Of a DNA stretch of 64,000 nt, positions 34,559 to 45,699 are shown one piece after another. Numbering within the stretch: position 1 is the first letter of the stretch; every line of letters starts with the position of its first letter. Location of the stretch: assembly GCA_002104935.1 (NCBI GenBank), contig MCGT01000028.1, positions 124,001 to 188,000 of the forward strand. The letters are read 5' to 3'. The DNA comes from Hesseltinella vesiculosa (Eukaryota; Mucoromycota; Mucoromycetes; Mucorales; Cunninghamellaceae). The notes under the pieces are model-generated. The model did no database searches, was not told the origin of the DNA, and saw nothing but the letters and a program-made list of their open reading frames with translations. The position numbers were made by a program, and so were the translations under genes.

Positions 34559-36645
34559 ATGCGAAAAAAAGTCGACCATGCAATAGGGGATCGCATCAAG
34601 GTAGTGTGTCGGTTGCGCCCATTTTTACCCAATGAATCGACGGAAAAGGCCGTCCAAATCGACAACCAATCTGTGATTCTGCAAAACAAAGGAGACGTTG
34701 GCAATCCTATGATCTTCAAAAAGTAAAGGCTCGCTGGTCGACGAGAGCATCGTCTAGTGTGAACCGTACGTCAGTGTTAACGCTTTTCCGTTCGGCAGTT
34801 TTACCTCTTGTTATGATGCTCAGACTACTCAAGAAACGATTTTTGATCAAGATGTGCGACCGCTTATCGACCGTGTGTTTGAAGGCTATGCAAGTTCAAG
34901 AAGGACATTCTGTCTCGTTCTAACGGTTGTTGCTGATTTCTAGGATGCAACTATTTTCTGCTACGGAGTGACAGGATCGGGGAAAACGTACACGATGGAA
35001 GGCTGCAAGAACCAGCCAGGCATCATTCCTAGGGTTGCTCAGTTTTTGTTCGAAACAAAAGTGGCCACCAAAATCTCTACGATCGATATTACAATGTCCT
35101 ACATGGAAATTCTAAAGGAATCTGTCTTTGATATGCTTGCTGGTCGAGCAAAGGTAGTGTGTTCTATTTTCGATAGTAGCTAACTTTCCTATTTTAGAGT
35201 GCTTCGTTGGATATTCGAGAAGATGCTAATAGGGATGTCTTTGTCGCCAATCTTACAGAGGTAAACCAAATACATTTTGCCGTTGGCACCCTCAAATGCA
35301 TAGGTCCTGGATGTCTTATTTTCAAATTTAGAAACCTATTCATAGTTATGAGGATTTTGAAAAACTATTCCAGTAATGTGTCCACGTGGTAGAAGCGATC
35401 ATCCTCAACCTGTTTTTCTTGGTAGTGCGGCCTGCAAACGTCGATCAACGGCCAACACGAAGCTGAATACACGATCCAGTCGGTCCCATGCCATTCTTTG
35501 TCTCAAAGTGACGACCAGCACACCGATTGATGCCGACCACCAGGAAACCATCACCGGCAAGATCCACCTCATAGATTTGGCAGGCTCGGAAGACAACCGG
35601 AAATCTGGAAATGGCAAGGCAAGGATGACTGAAAGCGCTGCCATCAACAAAAGCCTGTTTATCTTGGGCCAAGTTGTGCAAGCCCTCAACAATGGATCTG
35701 TCCGAGTACCCTTTCGCGATTCCAAGATGACAAGAATTCTCCAGGTAAGAGCGGCTGATCCAGGAACCAGCTGCCCCTGACCATCCTTGGATTTTCGGTA
35801 GCCTACACTTGTTGGCAAGGCGCTTGGCATGATGATTGTCAACATTGCTCCTGGTTATGTAAGTGGTTTTTCTTTCTTCTTTTTTTTTTTTTTTTTTTGG
35901 AAATCCTCGGTTCTCGCTACAGCATGTTTATTTCCTTTTTTTTTTTTTTTGAAGAATTATATTACAGATACCTTCAAGTAAGACCAAAAAAAAAAAAAAA
36001 AAACGCGTTTGAACGCTCATGTCCTGTTTTACAAGTACCCTGAACTTTGCATGCCGTTCAAAAGAAATCAAGAGCATGGCCAAGGCCAAAGTGCTGCGGT
36101 CTCGAGTGACCCGAACATCGTCGACACCAGTCTCCCTGCCAGTCAAAACCAAAGCCAACAATGCCTACCCATCACCACCGAGCACCAACCGTGATAAGGG
36201 CATGGTCACGTCCACGAAACGACCCTTGGCATCCCTGTACCAAGCCCACAATTATGACACATACGAACAACAGCTCCGGAAACAGCATCGGGTATTAGCC
36301 AGCGTCTCAGCTGCACCGCCCATCTCAATGTTACCCACCCCTCTTGTGCGGCAGTGGTATGAGGAAATTCCACCCCCTTCGTCTTCACTCCACCAGCAAG
36401 GCGACGACGCCATTATGGCCTCTCCTCCATCATCCTCTCAACGCTCATCACAGTCTGCCGTGCCCGACCGTTGGTCCACCATCACTGCACAGACAGAGCA
36501 ACTGCACACCGTGGCTTTGAACCCTATGCAGGACAATGGCGAGGAGCTGATTGTCATGACAAAGGCCGAGCTTGATGCCCTGCGGCAAAAGTGGATTTCT
36601 CAAGGCCGTAATGAATGGAAATCACTGCATTTATCATCCCCCTAG
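34559..36645 (+). CDS. Kinesin-10 (KIF22/Kid-like) motor protein
   Basis: Nine exons: 34559-34722, 34799-34889, 34944-35153, 35198-35260, 35332-35372, 35426-35744, 35802-35858, 35955-35977 and 36036-36645. They give 525 aa. The motor domain is N-terminal: RIKVVCRLRPF, the P-loop GVTGSGKT (residues 93-100), switch I TKLNTRSSRSHA, and switch II HLIDLAGSEDNRKSGN. The DNRKSGN run, VPFRDSKMTRILQ and TLNFACRSKEI are closest to KIF22-type chromokinesins. The tail is Ser/Pro-rich and basic, suited to DNA binding, but lacks a clear helix-hairpin-helix. Intron 2 uses a GC donor. Exon 8 is only 23 nt. KIF22 moves chromosome arms in mitosis; this role is inferred. Confidence 0.88.
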
Positions 36646-36754
36646 AAGCTTTCTCCCTGCATGTTCCTGTAAATTTGCCTTGTAAATCATAAGCGAATGA
36701 AGTTTTATTCATCCTGCTCCCATCGAAAAGCAGCCAGCGGGTGTATAAGAGATA

Positions 36755-38644
36755 TCAAAGGGTATTTACAGTCTTCGAGGCCTGCCGATCAATGTATTCG
36801 AGGAGCTTGGCCATGGGTGGGTGAAGCGCGATTGGGCTAGCGGTAAGGATGGATTGCAACGATGCCAAGGAGGCAGTAGCTAGCTGCTGTTCTTCCGCGG
36901 ATCCGGAGCAGCCTATGTGCTTGAGCACGGCTGTGGCTGCCCAACTTGCTTCAACGGAAAAGAGACACCATGGGCTCTTTGACTGAGCATCGCTTTCGAT
37001 CAAGTGTACCATGGCCAGGGCAGATTGCAGGCAAATGGCGCTTGCATCTATAAATTCGGCGGATTCAAAAGATGCGTCTTGAATCATAGGGAAGTAGAGC
37101 TGGATCTTGAGCAGGTGGGTCTCGATCCGTAGCTTGTAGTAGCCCTCTGCGCTGAAAGAGGCACCGTGGCGTCGTCCAGGACTCAAGTGTTCCACCTCGT
37201 GATCCAGATGATAGGCTATTCGTTCAATGTCCTTGTGCAGCTCCAGGACGGTCGCCAGCGCCACCTCGGACCCCTTCATGTCATCGTAGATGGCACGATA
37301 GCATCGCCGGATCTCGGTTCGCCAGCAGGCATACTGTACACGTGCTGAGGTTTCCATATCCTCGCTGGCCAGAGGAGACTGTGGGGTGACAGTGATTTCG
37401 TTCTGTGGGATCATCATGGACGCTTTGGATTCGGTTTGGCCGCCGATCAGAGCATCGAGAAAATAAAGCAGGGACCACAGCCGGCGGTAGGTTTCCTGAG
37501 TTTCAACAGGCAATTCAGGGTGAGGAGCATGCATTTTCAAGGACAGAGCGATTTGCATGCTAAGGCCCAGCTGGACATAGGCACCTGGCAAGAGACGACA
37601 TGACAGAGTGGGCGATGCCTTGCCGACGTGGTATCCATAGAGCAGCAGCAGACCAAACACGCAATCGGCATCGCCTTCATGACGAAACATGAACTCTGTT
37701 AGCTGGTCCTTGGCCATATCATAGTACACTTCCCCGACCTGATCGCTATCCAGCCCTGGGAATGCGTTGTGAAACACGGCGGCATGTCTACATGACCACG
37801 CAAGGATGGCATTGCGAAGAAAGTCTGGCACCCGGTCTTGTAGGAATTTTGCACGGAAGTTGGGTTTGTTGACGATTTGATGGCCCACATAGCATTTTAG
37901 AAAGATGTCGAGTAGTTGTGTGGTTGTGGAGGATGTCATCGAGCCGGATGCCAGGGTGGCCGAGTGTAGTGAAGGACCGATGTTGTAGAGTGCACGGAAG
38001 ATAAGGGCAGGTGAGGTGTAGAGAGGGACTTTCTGCAACTTCAGGGTGGGTGAAGACCCTGAGGTCATGGGTGCTTTACTACGGATATGTTGCTGAATAT
38101 CAAGAGGCAGTGTTTCGTTTTCTGGTTTCGCTATCATAAGGCTGGCGTAGAGCATGTCCATAAGTGTCTGGAAGCAGATGTTTTCAGTGCGGAATTCTAT
38201 TGAAATGCCATTGTCGGTGACGTGCAAATGGCATTCTTCCCCATTCAAATGTAAGATCTTGTGAATGATAGGACGCGGTTGTGGTGTTGCTCTTGCCATG
38301 GTCATGCTCTCGTGGACGGAAGCCATCAGCTGGGTCAAATCCTGCTGCAAATGGCCAAAGGAGCCATCAAGATCTGCAAGAGCCGTTGAGAGTTTGCCGA
38401 CATCTTCCTCTCGTACATGGATTGTAGGGGCCAAGTAGAGACATTGTCGCTTGGTTCGAGAACATTGAGCACAGCAGGGCTGCCCCTATTGAAACAAGTG
38501 AAAAAGACGCTGGTCACCAAACTGCAACATTTCATAGACACTAACCAGATCGCAGTAGACTTGTTAAGAAGAGGTCATCAATACACAAGATCTGTCATTG
38601 AATGGCGACATACCTTTTCGTGATCTACATGATTCGCAAGCCAT
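36755..38644 (-). CDS. Zn2Cys6 fungal transcription factor with 14-nt microexon
   Basis: Exons 38644-38614, 38559-38546 and 38485-36755 give 591 aa. The zinc cluster is assembled from all three: MACESCRSRK, then VYCDL from the 14-nt exon, then GQPCCAQCSRTKRQC. Spacing is C3-x2-C6-x6-C13-x6-C20-x2-C23-x6-C30. Without the microexon the third Cys is lost and the frame shifts. A short coiled coil may follow (LADLDGSFGHLQQDLTQLM). The middle holds the fungal_trans-type regulatory domain (LLLLYGYHVGKASPTLSCRL, QLGLSMQIALSLKMH and ETYRRLWSLLYFLDAL). Target genes are unknown. It is convergent with the kinesin gene. Confidence 0.87.
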
Positions 38645-38900
38645 TCAACAGCGGAAAGCAGGAGTGCTTGGAAAGGGAAAAGAAAAGACTTTTTTTTTTT
38701 TTTTTTTTTTTTTTCACAGCCTGAAATCTTTGGGTTTTTACTTTTTTTTGGCATCCATTCAGCCCACGCGTCTCGCATTTCACCTTTCCTTTGCCCGTGG
38801 AGGGCAGACGGACGTGTTGGTTGGACAATAGAAAAAAAAAGTGGACCTGGTTGCATGGTTACAAAGCGTAATTTAACAGTACTACGATTAAGAGTGGGTA

Positions 38901-39367
38901 TCAGACGGCAAGGCTAAGTAATTGACTGGAGGAGGAGAGGATATCAAAAACACAAGGTTGGCTGGCTAAACTAAATTCGTGGGTGACCAAAGCGCCCCAG
39001 ACCGATATCAATTCGCTGTAAAATGTGGATCAGTTTCCAGAATCAGGCAAGTGATTATTGGAACATTACCTTTGAGGAGCTTTGATAATGCCTGTATGTT
39101 CCTTTTCATCCCAGTCAATGACTTCCAGCTTTATTCCGGCACCAACAACACCCAGCGTATCCATCATGGCTTGATGTATGCTCATTCGAAAAACAACGTC
39201 GTTAATGGAGGTGGGTAGAGGTGATTCGGAGAGGCTAAAGAGAGTGTGGTAGAATAGACGATTAGTAAGCAAGCTTGACGGATATGCTATTCAACTGCCT
39301 ACATTTTTAGTTTGATATAGTGCCATTGTTCAAGCCGAAAACGACGAGAAAACGGGTGACTGGTCAT
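38901..39367 (-). CDS. RPP14: RNase P/MRP subunit RPP14
   Basis: Exons 39367-39303, 39234-39070 and 39015-38901 give 114 aa. The order RLEQWHYIKLKMILSESPLP, DVVFRMSIHQAMMDTLGVVG, GIKLEVIDWDEKEHTGIIKA, ELISVWGALVTHEF and then FDILSSSSQLLSLAV follows human R​PP14 along its whole length, including the start YHYMKV and the end VSPFLLAL. RPP14 is a Pop5-like protein subunit of nuclear RNase P, which trims the 5' end of tRNA. Budding yeast has no clear RPP14, so it is a marker of an early-diverging fungus. It shares a 145-nt divergent promoter with the SET gene. Assignment rests on memory of the human protein. Confidence 0.75.
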
Positions 39368-39512
39368 TGTATGCAAGGCAAGGTTTTTTTTGGGAAAGAG
39401 AGTGGACGTGGGTTTCACAAGGAGATGAAAATTTTTTTGATGAAAAAGAAAAAAATTCGAAGGACGCGTTTTTTTTTTTTTAGCTTTTTACTCTCTCGAA
39501 ATAGTTTACAGC
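39368..39512. promoter_or_regulatory. Short bidirectional promoter, RPP14 / SET
   Basis: Only 145 nt separate the minus-strand RPP14 start and the plus-strand SET start. It has A- and T-runs and no obvious TATA box. Co-expression of the two genes would be expected. Confidence 0.5.
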
Positions 39513-40517
39513 ATGTCCAACGAAGAAAAGGTTAACAACCAACTGATTGATTTGTCAAAGGAAGAAGATGATATCCACGACAAAGTTCTTGATTATCAAC
39601 GACAGCTCATGACTCCCCTGTGGAATAAGCGTCGTGAAATCGTGAAGCAGATTCCTAACTTCTGGTCTGAAGCTGTACGGTCTGAAAAAGAAGAGAGTAG
39701 AATCCTGATGCATTTATTATGATAGATCTCGAACTCTCCTCTATTCGATGGTCACTCCAATGAAAATGATATCGAGGCAAGTCCTTTCCTATCGATGACA
39801 AAGACCCGATACTCATTTTCTTCCCTTTAGGCTATTGAAAACTTGAAGGATTTTCATGTAGAATACGACGATAAGCGTCCAAAATATCGCAAGATCGTGG
39901 CTGTAAGAAGGATGAAAGGATGGGAAACAGCAAGAGACATAATACTCTCTTTATTTTCGATATAGCACTTTAACAAGAACGATGTCTTCAAAAATGAAAA
40001 TTTAACCAAGGTAATTTTGCAACTTCTTCACTCTCTGGCTCACAGGAGTCCTATGCATAGGAATTCACTGTGGACGAAGAAGATGGTGCTGTTCTCAGCA
40101 AGACCAAGGTTGAGTACCACTCTGGCAAAGAACCTACTGACAAAAAGAAGCGCAAGGCTGCCGACATGGATGACGATGACGACTTTGACTTCAACTTCAT
40201 CCAGTGGTTTGCTGACGATTCCATTCCTGTTGGTGCCATGTTGAGCGAGGACATCTTCCCCAGAGCTCTCGAGTAAGTTGCCAGTGCCATGAGTCGCGTC
40301 ACGCAGCCTTTCCTGATGTTTCTCATCTCCGAGCAGGTACTACAAGGGCACAGATGAATCTGACGATGACCTGGAAGAAGAGATTGAACTGGGCTCAGAT
40401 TCAGAAGGTAAGACAGGAGTCTTGTGCTAAAAAAACAGCGCTGATGCCCACCATTGATTAGAAGATGACGAAGAAGACGAAGAAGACGAGCCCAAAGCCA
40501 AGAAATCCAAAAAATAA
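39513..40517 (+). CDS. NAP family histone chaperone, SET/TAF-I-like
   Basis: Seven exons: 39513-39674, 39726-39776, 39831-39902, 39966-40010, 40061-40272, 40337-40407 and 40462-40517. They give 222 aa. The N-terminal dimer helix (EEDDIHDKVLDYQRQLMTPL) is followed by RREIVKQIPNFWSEA, the SET signature. Then come DDKRPKYRKIV, the earmuff domain with FTVDEEDGAVLSKTKVEY, DFNFIQWFADDS and an acidic tail ending in KAKKSKK. Such proteins bind H3-H4 or H2A-H2B and work in the nucleus. Intron 2 has a GC donor (GAG|GCAAGTCC); the alternative GT would give an early stop. Confidence 0.92.
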
Positions 40518-41096
40518 ACGAATCACGCTTAGATGATGAATGGTGGTATGTATGGGGATAGGCAAGCTGCACATCCCGCCGCATTGCTTTAAAACTAAAA
40601 TAAAAACCGAAATGTCTGATGTTTGATTCGATGGCAACGTGCTGCGCCAGAAGCAAATCCATTCAATCACTGTCACAAGAGGATCGCTTGACATAAACGG
40701 ACCCGGTCACCCTGCCTGGACTTGGCCGCCAAGTCCAGGTGTGGTTTTAAAAAAAATCTAACCGCTGCACTAGCGACGCTAGCAGGGACTGGGAAGAGGG
40801 AGCGAGGAGATTTGCTTTTTGGGGTTTGACAGACGGGGAAAAAAAGACCGAAGATGGCGATTTACGAAAATGGGAGAGAAATGGATTGGTGTTCATTTGA
40901 CTGTAACAAGGCAGGTGTGTTCCTGCCTTGCTGCAGGTCTAGGTTTATATTTTTTTTGCACGACACCAATTTCAAAATCCGCGATTGTGGGCACTCACAC
41001 TTCTTGGAACATCCAAAAGGGTGGCATTTTTTTTTTTTTTTTACCTTTTTTTGCTATTTCCTTTGTTTTATTGCTTTTATTTGGGCTTGTGGAAAG
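40518..41096. other. Intergenic region
   Basis: About 580 nt between the SET stop and the kelch-gene start. It includes a CCTGGACTTGGCCGCCAAGTCCAGG palindrome near 40714-40738 and long T-runs near 41020-41042. No exon is evident. Confidence 0.5.
40714..40738. repeat. Perfect inverted repeat
   Basis: Eleven-base arms CCTGGACTTGG and CCAAGTCCAGG flank the short CGC-type centre. It lies about 200 nt after the SET gene stop and could form a stem-loop in a transcript or be a symmetric binding site for the next gene's promoter. Confidence 0.7.
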
Positions 41097-43100
41097 ATGG
41101 TCGGATTGACTGTCAAAGTTGCTATTCTTTTTTTATTTTCGCTTCTTGTCCGAGCGGACGTCTCTCCTAGAGCATACCAAGGTAAGTAAAGTGACATGCT
41201 CTACGAGACCTTTGGCCTGATATGTCATCTTTCCAGGATGCGGGCTGATCAATTACGATCATATTTATTGTTATGCTGGGGCCACCCAGCTCGACGTTTA
41301 CACGGGCCAAGTTGACAACAGTACCAATGAGGTGCTTTTGCTTAACATGACTAGTTTCCCGTTTACAAATTTGACGTACAATTGGCAAAAAATCCCATCA
41401 GCTTACTCGATAAACGTGTTTATTTCCATCTTTGGCTATGGCAATGACACAGGCTTGGTAATGTATGGCGGTGTCCCCAGCAATATCCCCAATAGCGCAC
41501 CCCTCGTTCTCCTCAACACTACCTCTGTCAACCCCTATTTCCTTCCCATCTTTCCAAACAACACCAACAGCAATGTCTTCCAGCAAAGGTAGGTAGCCTT
41601 GTAGGATGCTCCTTTCTTATTCATCCGACTTTTTCCCTTCTCAGTTACTTGGGCGCAGCTCTAGATCTCGGGTTTGGCACCAATTCCATTTGGGTTTTTG
41701 GCGGTTACAAGTAAGAAAAAAAAAAAAAAAGTCGAGTAGCCAATGCCAACAACATCCATTGCACTTTTATTTCTAGCCTTAACAATAACAACACGGCCAC
41801 TTCTTCACAAGCATACCTTTATAATTATGTCTTAGTAAGGAAAAAGGAAATTGAAGAGATGAAAAAGATCTCATGGTCCATATTTAGAACCAATTCAGTG
41901 CGACACAAGGGTTTGCTCCAGGCAACTTCAGCCGATTTGGTCACACAGCAAGTCTGAGCAACGATGGTAAAAATATCTACGTGATGGGGGGCACCATCAT
42001 CATGCCTGGCATGGATCATACCAGCAATATCACCGACACTTATCTCAATGACATCTGGGTATATGATACCTCCACCACACTTTGGACTATTAACAACATC
42101 ACCGGCAATATCAATTCTTGGCCCACTGGACGCAAATTCCATACAGCTACTACGAGCAAGTACCTCTCTGGCTTGTGGAGGAGAGCCTAACTTTTTTTCT
42201 TTGCTCCTAGTTCCCGGCACAACACACATATTAATTTTCGGTGGTGAATTGACCACAGGATCTTGTAGGTCTCATTCATTAATACGCGTGTAAAAGCTTA
42301 CCCATTTTCATCCTAGACCAATTGGTGAACGACCCGGTGTACCTGTACGATTACCAGCAAAACCAATTCCAAAAAGTGAGTTTGGCCAACTCCGACAATC
42401 GCCCCACCATGCTCAGTGGTCATTCAGCTGTGTACTACAAAGACCCAATCACCAGTGAACAATACGTTTTCATCCTGTTTGGACAAGGCGTTAACGGTAA
42501 TCCCACCAATGCCACCAACATCATCAACGTCACCGATGTCACCAACCTGGCCTGGGTGAAAGATCAGGCAAGCAGCAGTGCCGGTGCTACCAGCAACGGC
42601 TCCAGCAGCCTTTCTACAGGAGCCATTGCTGGCATTGCCGTAGGTGCTGCTATCGCTGGTGTAAGTTGATCCTATGCAAAAGAGAGAAAGAAAAAGAAGA
42701 AAAAAAAACGCTCATCAGTTGTGCATGACACTATTAGATCGGGATTACAGGAGCGCTGATCTTCTCTGTGCTTCGTAAACGGCGCGCCAAGCAGCAGTTT
42801 GTCCTACAAAGCACCGACCCACGCAACCACGATGGTGCTTATGTCGAGGAGACCACGTTTGCCGTTCAGACCTCCATGCCAGAGCAAGATGGCAAGATGT
42901 CCGTTTATTCTTCGCCAGTGTCACAACCCTCTACCACCAAGCCGTATGATGGCGCCACCCAGACCTTGCTCAGCAAGCCGGACGATGGCGAGTTTGCCAC
43001 CAAACCGTTTGAGCAATCCCCAATGACCGAAGCTACCAAGCCCTTCCAAGACGAACCTACCGTCGTTTTCACAAAGCCGTTTGACACTAATGCCAAGTAG
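41097..43100 (+). CDS. Kelch-repeat type I membrane protein
   Basis: Eight exons: 41097-41181, 41237-41588, 41645-41710, 41777-41834, 41888-42155, 42211-42264, 42317-42660 and 42738-43100. They give 529 aa. A signal peptide (VKVAILFLFSLLVRADVS) leads. Kelch blades follow, with GATQLDVYTG, GYGNDTGLVMYGG, FGTNSIWVFGGYN, FGHTASLSNDGKNIYVMGGT and THILIFGGELTTG. There are many N-glycosylation sites. A transmembrane segment with glycine zipper (GAIAGIAVGAAIAGIGITG) and a basic stop (RKRRAK) come before a cytosolic tail that repeats 'TKPF/Y' units (KPYDGA, KPFEQS, KPFQDE, KPFDTN). Intron 5 has a GC donor. Likely a cell-surface protein; ligand unknown. Confidence 0.88.
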
Positions 43101-43321
43101 CTTTTTTTTTTTTTTTTGTATTGTTCCCCCAAAGTAGAAATCACTAAAAAAATCACAGAAACGTTCTTGTCGATCTCTTTTGGCACGTGTGCATCTCAGC
43201 CAGATTTTAATCGGATTGCAGATCTCAAACCAACTTTTTTTTTTAAAAAAAAAAGGCAGAACACAATGCACCTTGCTTGAAAAAAGGTGACGTTCTTTCT
43301 CCCTAAACTTACGCCAGGGCC

Positions 43322-43352
<31 letters not shown>

Positions 43353-43530
43353 CGTGAGCGCAGTGCGCGTTTTCTACCGCCATGAAGACAATCCTCCAAG
43401 CCAACGTCAAACCCAAATATGGCAAAGTCAAAAAAAAGAGCTAATTTCCCTTTCTCTTTTTTTTTCTCCGTCAATTTCCCTTCTTTCGCTAATTTTTTTT
43501 TTTTTTCGAAATATCGAGCGATAACAAACG
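43101..43530. other. Intergenic region with T-tracts
   Basis: 430 nt between the kelch gene and the GT71 gene, with T-runs at 43104, 43325-43352 and 43490-43506. No exon is seen. Confidence 0.4.
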
Positions 43531-45353
43531 ATGTCTTTTCATAGAAGCCGCTTACCCTATATCCTTTTATTTGTGGGGCTTGTATTTCTACACAGAATGC
43601 TAAATTTCTCAGTGCCAGAGGCGGAGCCTGCCCAGCCACAAACTGCAACCACTTCAACACAACCAACGGACGAAGCCCCAGAAACCGAAGACCACATACC
43701 CTTTTCCAACCTGACACCAGTTATATGGGACTACGACCCGGAAACCACCAAGAAAGCGCAGCCAACCATCCAGGAGGCGGAGGTCCGCGTTAGCCAGGTG
43801 AATGCCGAGAAAGAACCTGAACTTCCAAAACCACCCAGCGACCGGTCCCAAAAGTGTCGAACTTATGACGTAGCACGGAACACCGACACGAATCACAACA
43901 ATGCACATCTGGACTACTGGGAGCAGTTCCAACAGGAAACCGACACGATCGCCCGCTACAGGTCTCAGTGGCAGCAGTTTGTCATCGATGATAGCCAAAA
44001 CGTTTACCCTGTCAACGCCTTTCATGGCCGTGGCATCGTCTTTGTTGCTGGCAACAGAGACACCTATCAACGGGTCATCACGTCAATCTATTTGCTACGT
44101 CACCACCACTGCACACTTCCAATAGAAGTCTGGCATCTCCCTGACGAAGCACCTTCCACAGCGATAATAAGGCAGCTCAAAGCCTTGAATGTCATGCCGC
44201 GTGATCTATCCAATCAAAAGCTTGTTCGTCCCATGACACAACGAAACGGCACAGAAAAACAGTAAAATCTCATTGTTGCATTGAAAAAAAAAATAGGCGC
44301 TGACTATTTTTTTTGTGTCAAAAAAAAAAGGTTTCAAATTAAGCCTGCAGCCATTATCAATTCTGAGTTTGAACAAGTGTTGTACATGGACTCCGACAAT
44401 GCACCAACCGCAGATCCAACTTTCCTCTTTGATACCCCAGAATACAAGGCGAACGGCGCATTGTTTTGGCCAGATTATTGGTAAGTGTGCATTAAAATAG
44501 AATGATTGATGCTGAATCCATTTTTTTTTTTTTACAGGAAAACCAATGCTGCCAATGGCATTTTCAATATTTTGGATATTGACTGTCAAGACGAATGGGA
44601 GCAAGAAGTAAGTCTCAGAGGAAAGATCACAGATGACCCATGTCTCACCCAAATTTGGACTAGTCCGGCCAAATGGTCATTCATAAAAAAAAATCTTGGC
44701 GACCATTGCAGCTGGCGTGGTACATGAATCAAAATAACGGTAATTTCATGACGGCTCAAGAAACTATGAGCTCGTGGGTGGCTAATGGTGTCTTGCACTC
44801 TTTTGCACTTGATAGATATTTATTTTCAATTCCTCAATGGCGACAAGGATACGTTCAAATACGCATGGAAGGTACGAAAATCTAGAATGAAAGCCTGTAG
44901 GTGCATTCTCAACTTTTTCTCTAGGCATTGGATCACTCATATGATATGAATCCTATTTACTTGGCCATGGCTGGTACTCAGGACGAAGATGGGGAGTTTT
45001 GCGGCCATACCATGCTGCAATTCCCGCCGCCTTCCTATGCTATGGTCAATAGCCAGCCTCTATTTGTTCATGCCAACCTTCTCAAAGTGACAAGCAGTGC
45101 ACACTTCATGCAACAAGACATGCCCGGGATCCGAAAGGAGCGACCATGGCGTTTTGTAAAGCAGTATACAGAGTCAAAAGGGAACACGTATCTGCGGCCG
45201 GAGTTTTATGTCAGCGCGGATGGTCGACCGTGTATGGATTTCGGCACTGGTCAAGGTGAGCCAGCAATCCGTGTCACGGCTTTTAACGAAATGCTACCCG
45301 ATTTCCAGCGTCTCTACTTTGAATATGGTGGTATTGGTGGTGCCGCTTCATGA
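43531..45353 (+). CDS. GT71 family alpha-mannosyltransferase (Mnn1/Mnn2-like)
   Basis: Six exons: 43531-44261, 44331-44480, 44538-44607, 44664-44739, 44816-44871 and 44925-45353. They give 503 aa. The type II layout is a short cytosolic tail, a membrane anchor (LPYILLFVGLVFLHRML) and a Pro/Glu-rich stem. The catalytic part has GRGIVFVAGNRDTYQRVITS, PIEVWHLPDE, FEQVLYMDSDNAPTADPTFL (the DxD motif), NGALFWPDYW and SGQMVIHKK. This matches GT71, which adds alpha-mannose from GDP-mannose to N-glycans in the Golgi. Each join restores the family sequence. The exact linkage is not readable. Confidence 0.9.
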
Positions 45354-45699
45354 GCACAAAGCAACAAAGATGCCCAATAAAGCTGGAAAGTTGTATTTCA
45401 TCACTCTCTTCCATGACGTCAGTCGTGGAGTGAGCCCTTTCACGTGTTGCCAAAGGATAGTGAAATTTGGTGATAGTTTCCAAGGAGAGGATGACAAAAC
45501 AAGAAAAAAGGGGTAGGATACGTCCGTCATGGAAGTTTATTTTCTCAGAGGATTGTATGCGCGTTGCCTTAATAGGAGCAGCAAAAGGAGGTTCTCTCAT
45601 GCAAGGAGACTTCCTACCTCTTTGAACCTTTTTATTTTGGGACTTATTTCCCTTGCTCTTTTTACTTCTTCCCTTCAACCTTTGTTTAATCTCTTAAAA

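Noticed and set aside
39070..39272. 68-aa minus-strand ORF as a complete gene
   Set aside because: Its first residues come from intron sequence; the spliced RPP14 model explains the rest and extends the match at both ends.
43196..43717. 173-aa minus-strand ORF
   Set aside because: It overlaps the GT71 N-terminus antisense and is rich in Lys/Phe from A/T runs.
43531..45353. Secondary-metabolite or defence gene cluster around GT71, the kelch gene and the Kre9-like gene
   Set aside because: The neighbours are ordinary surface and glycan genes without a shared pathway signature or core enzyme.
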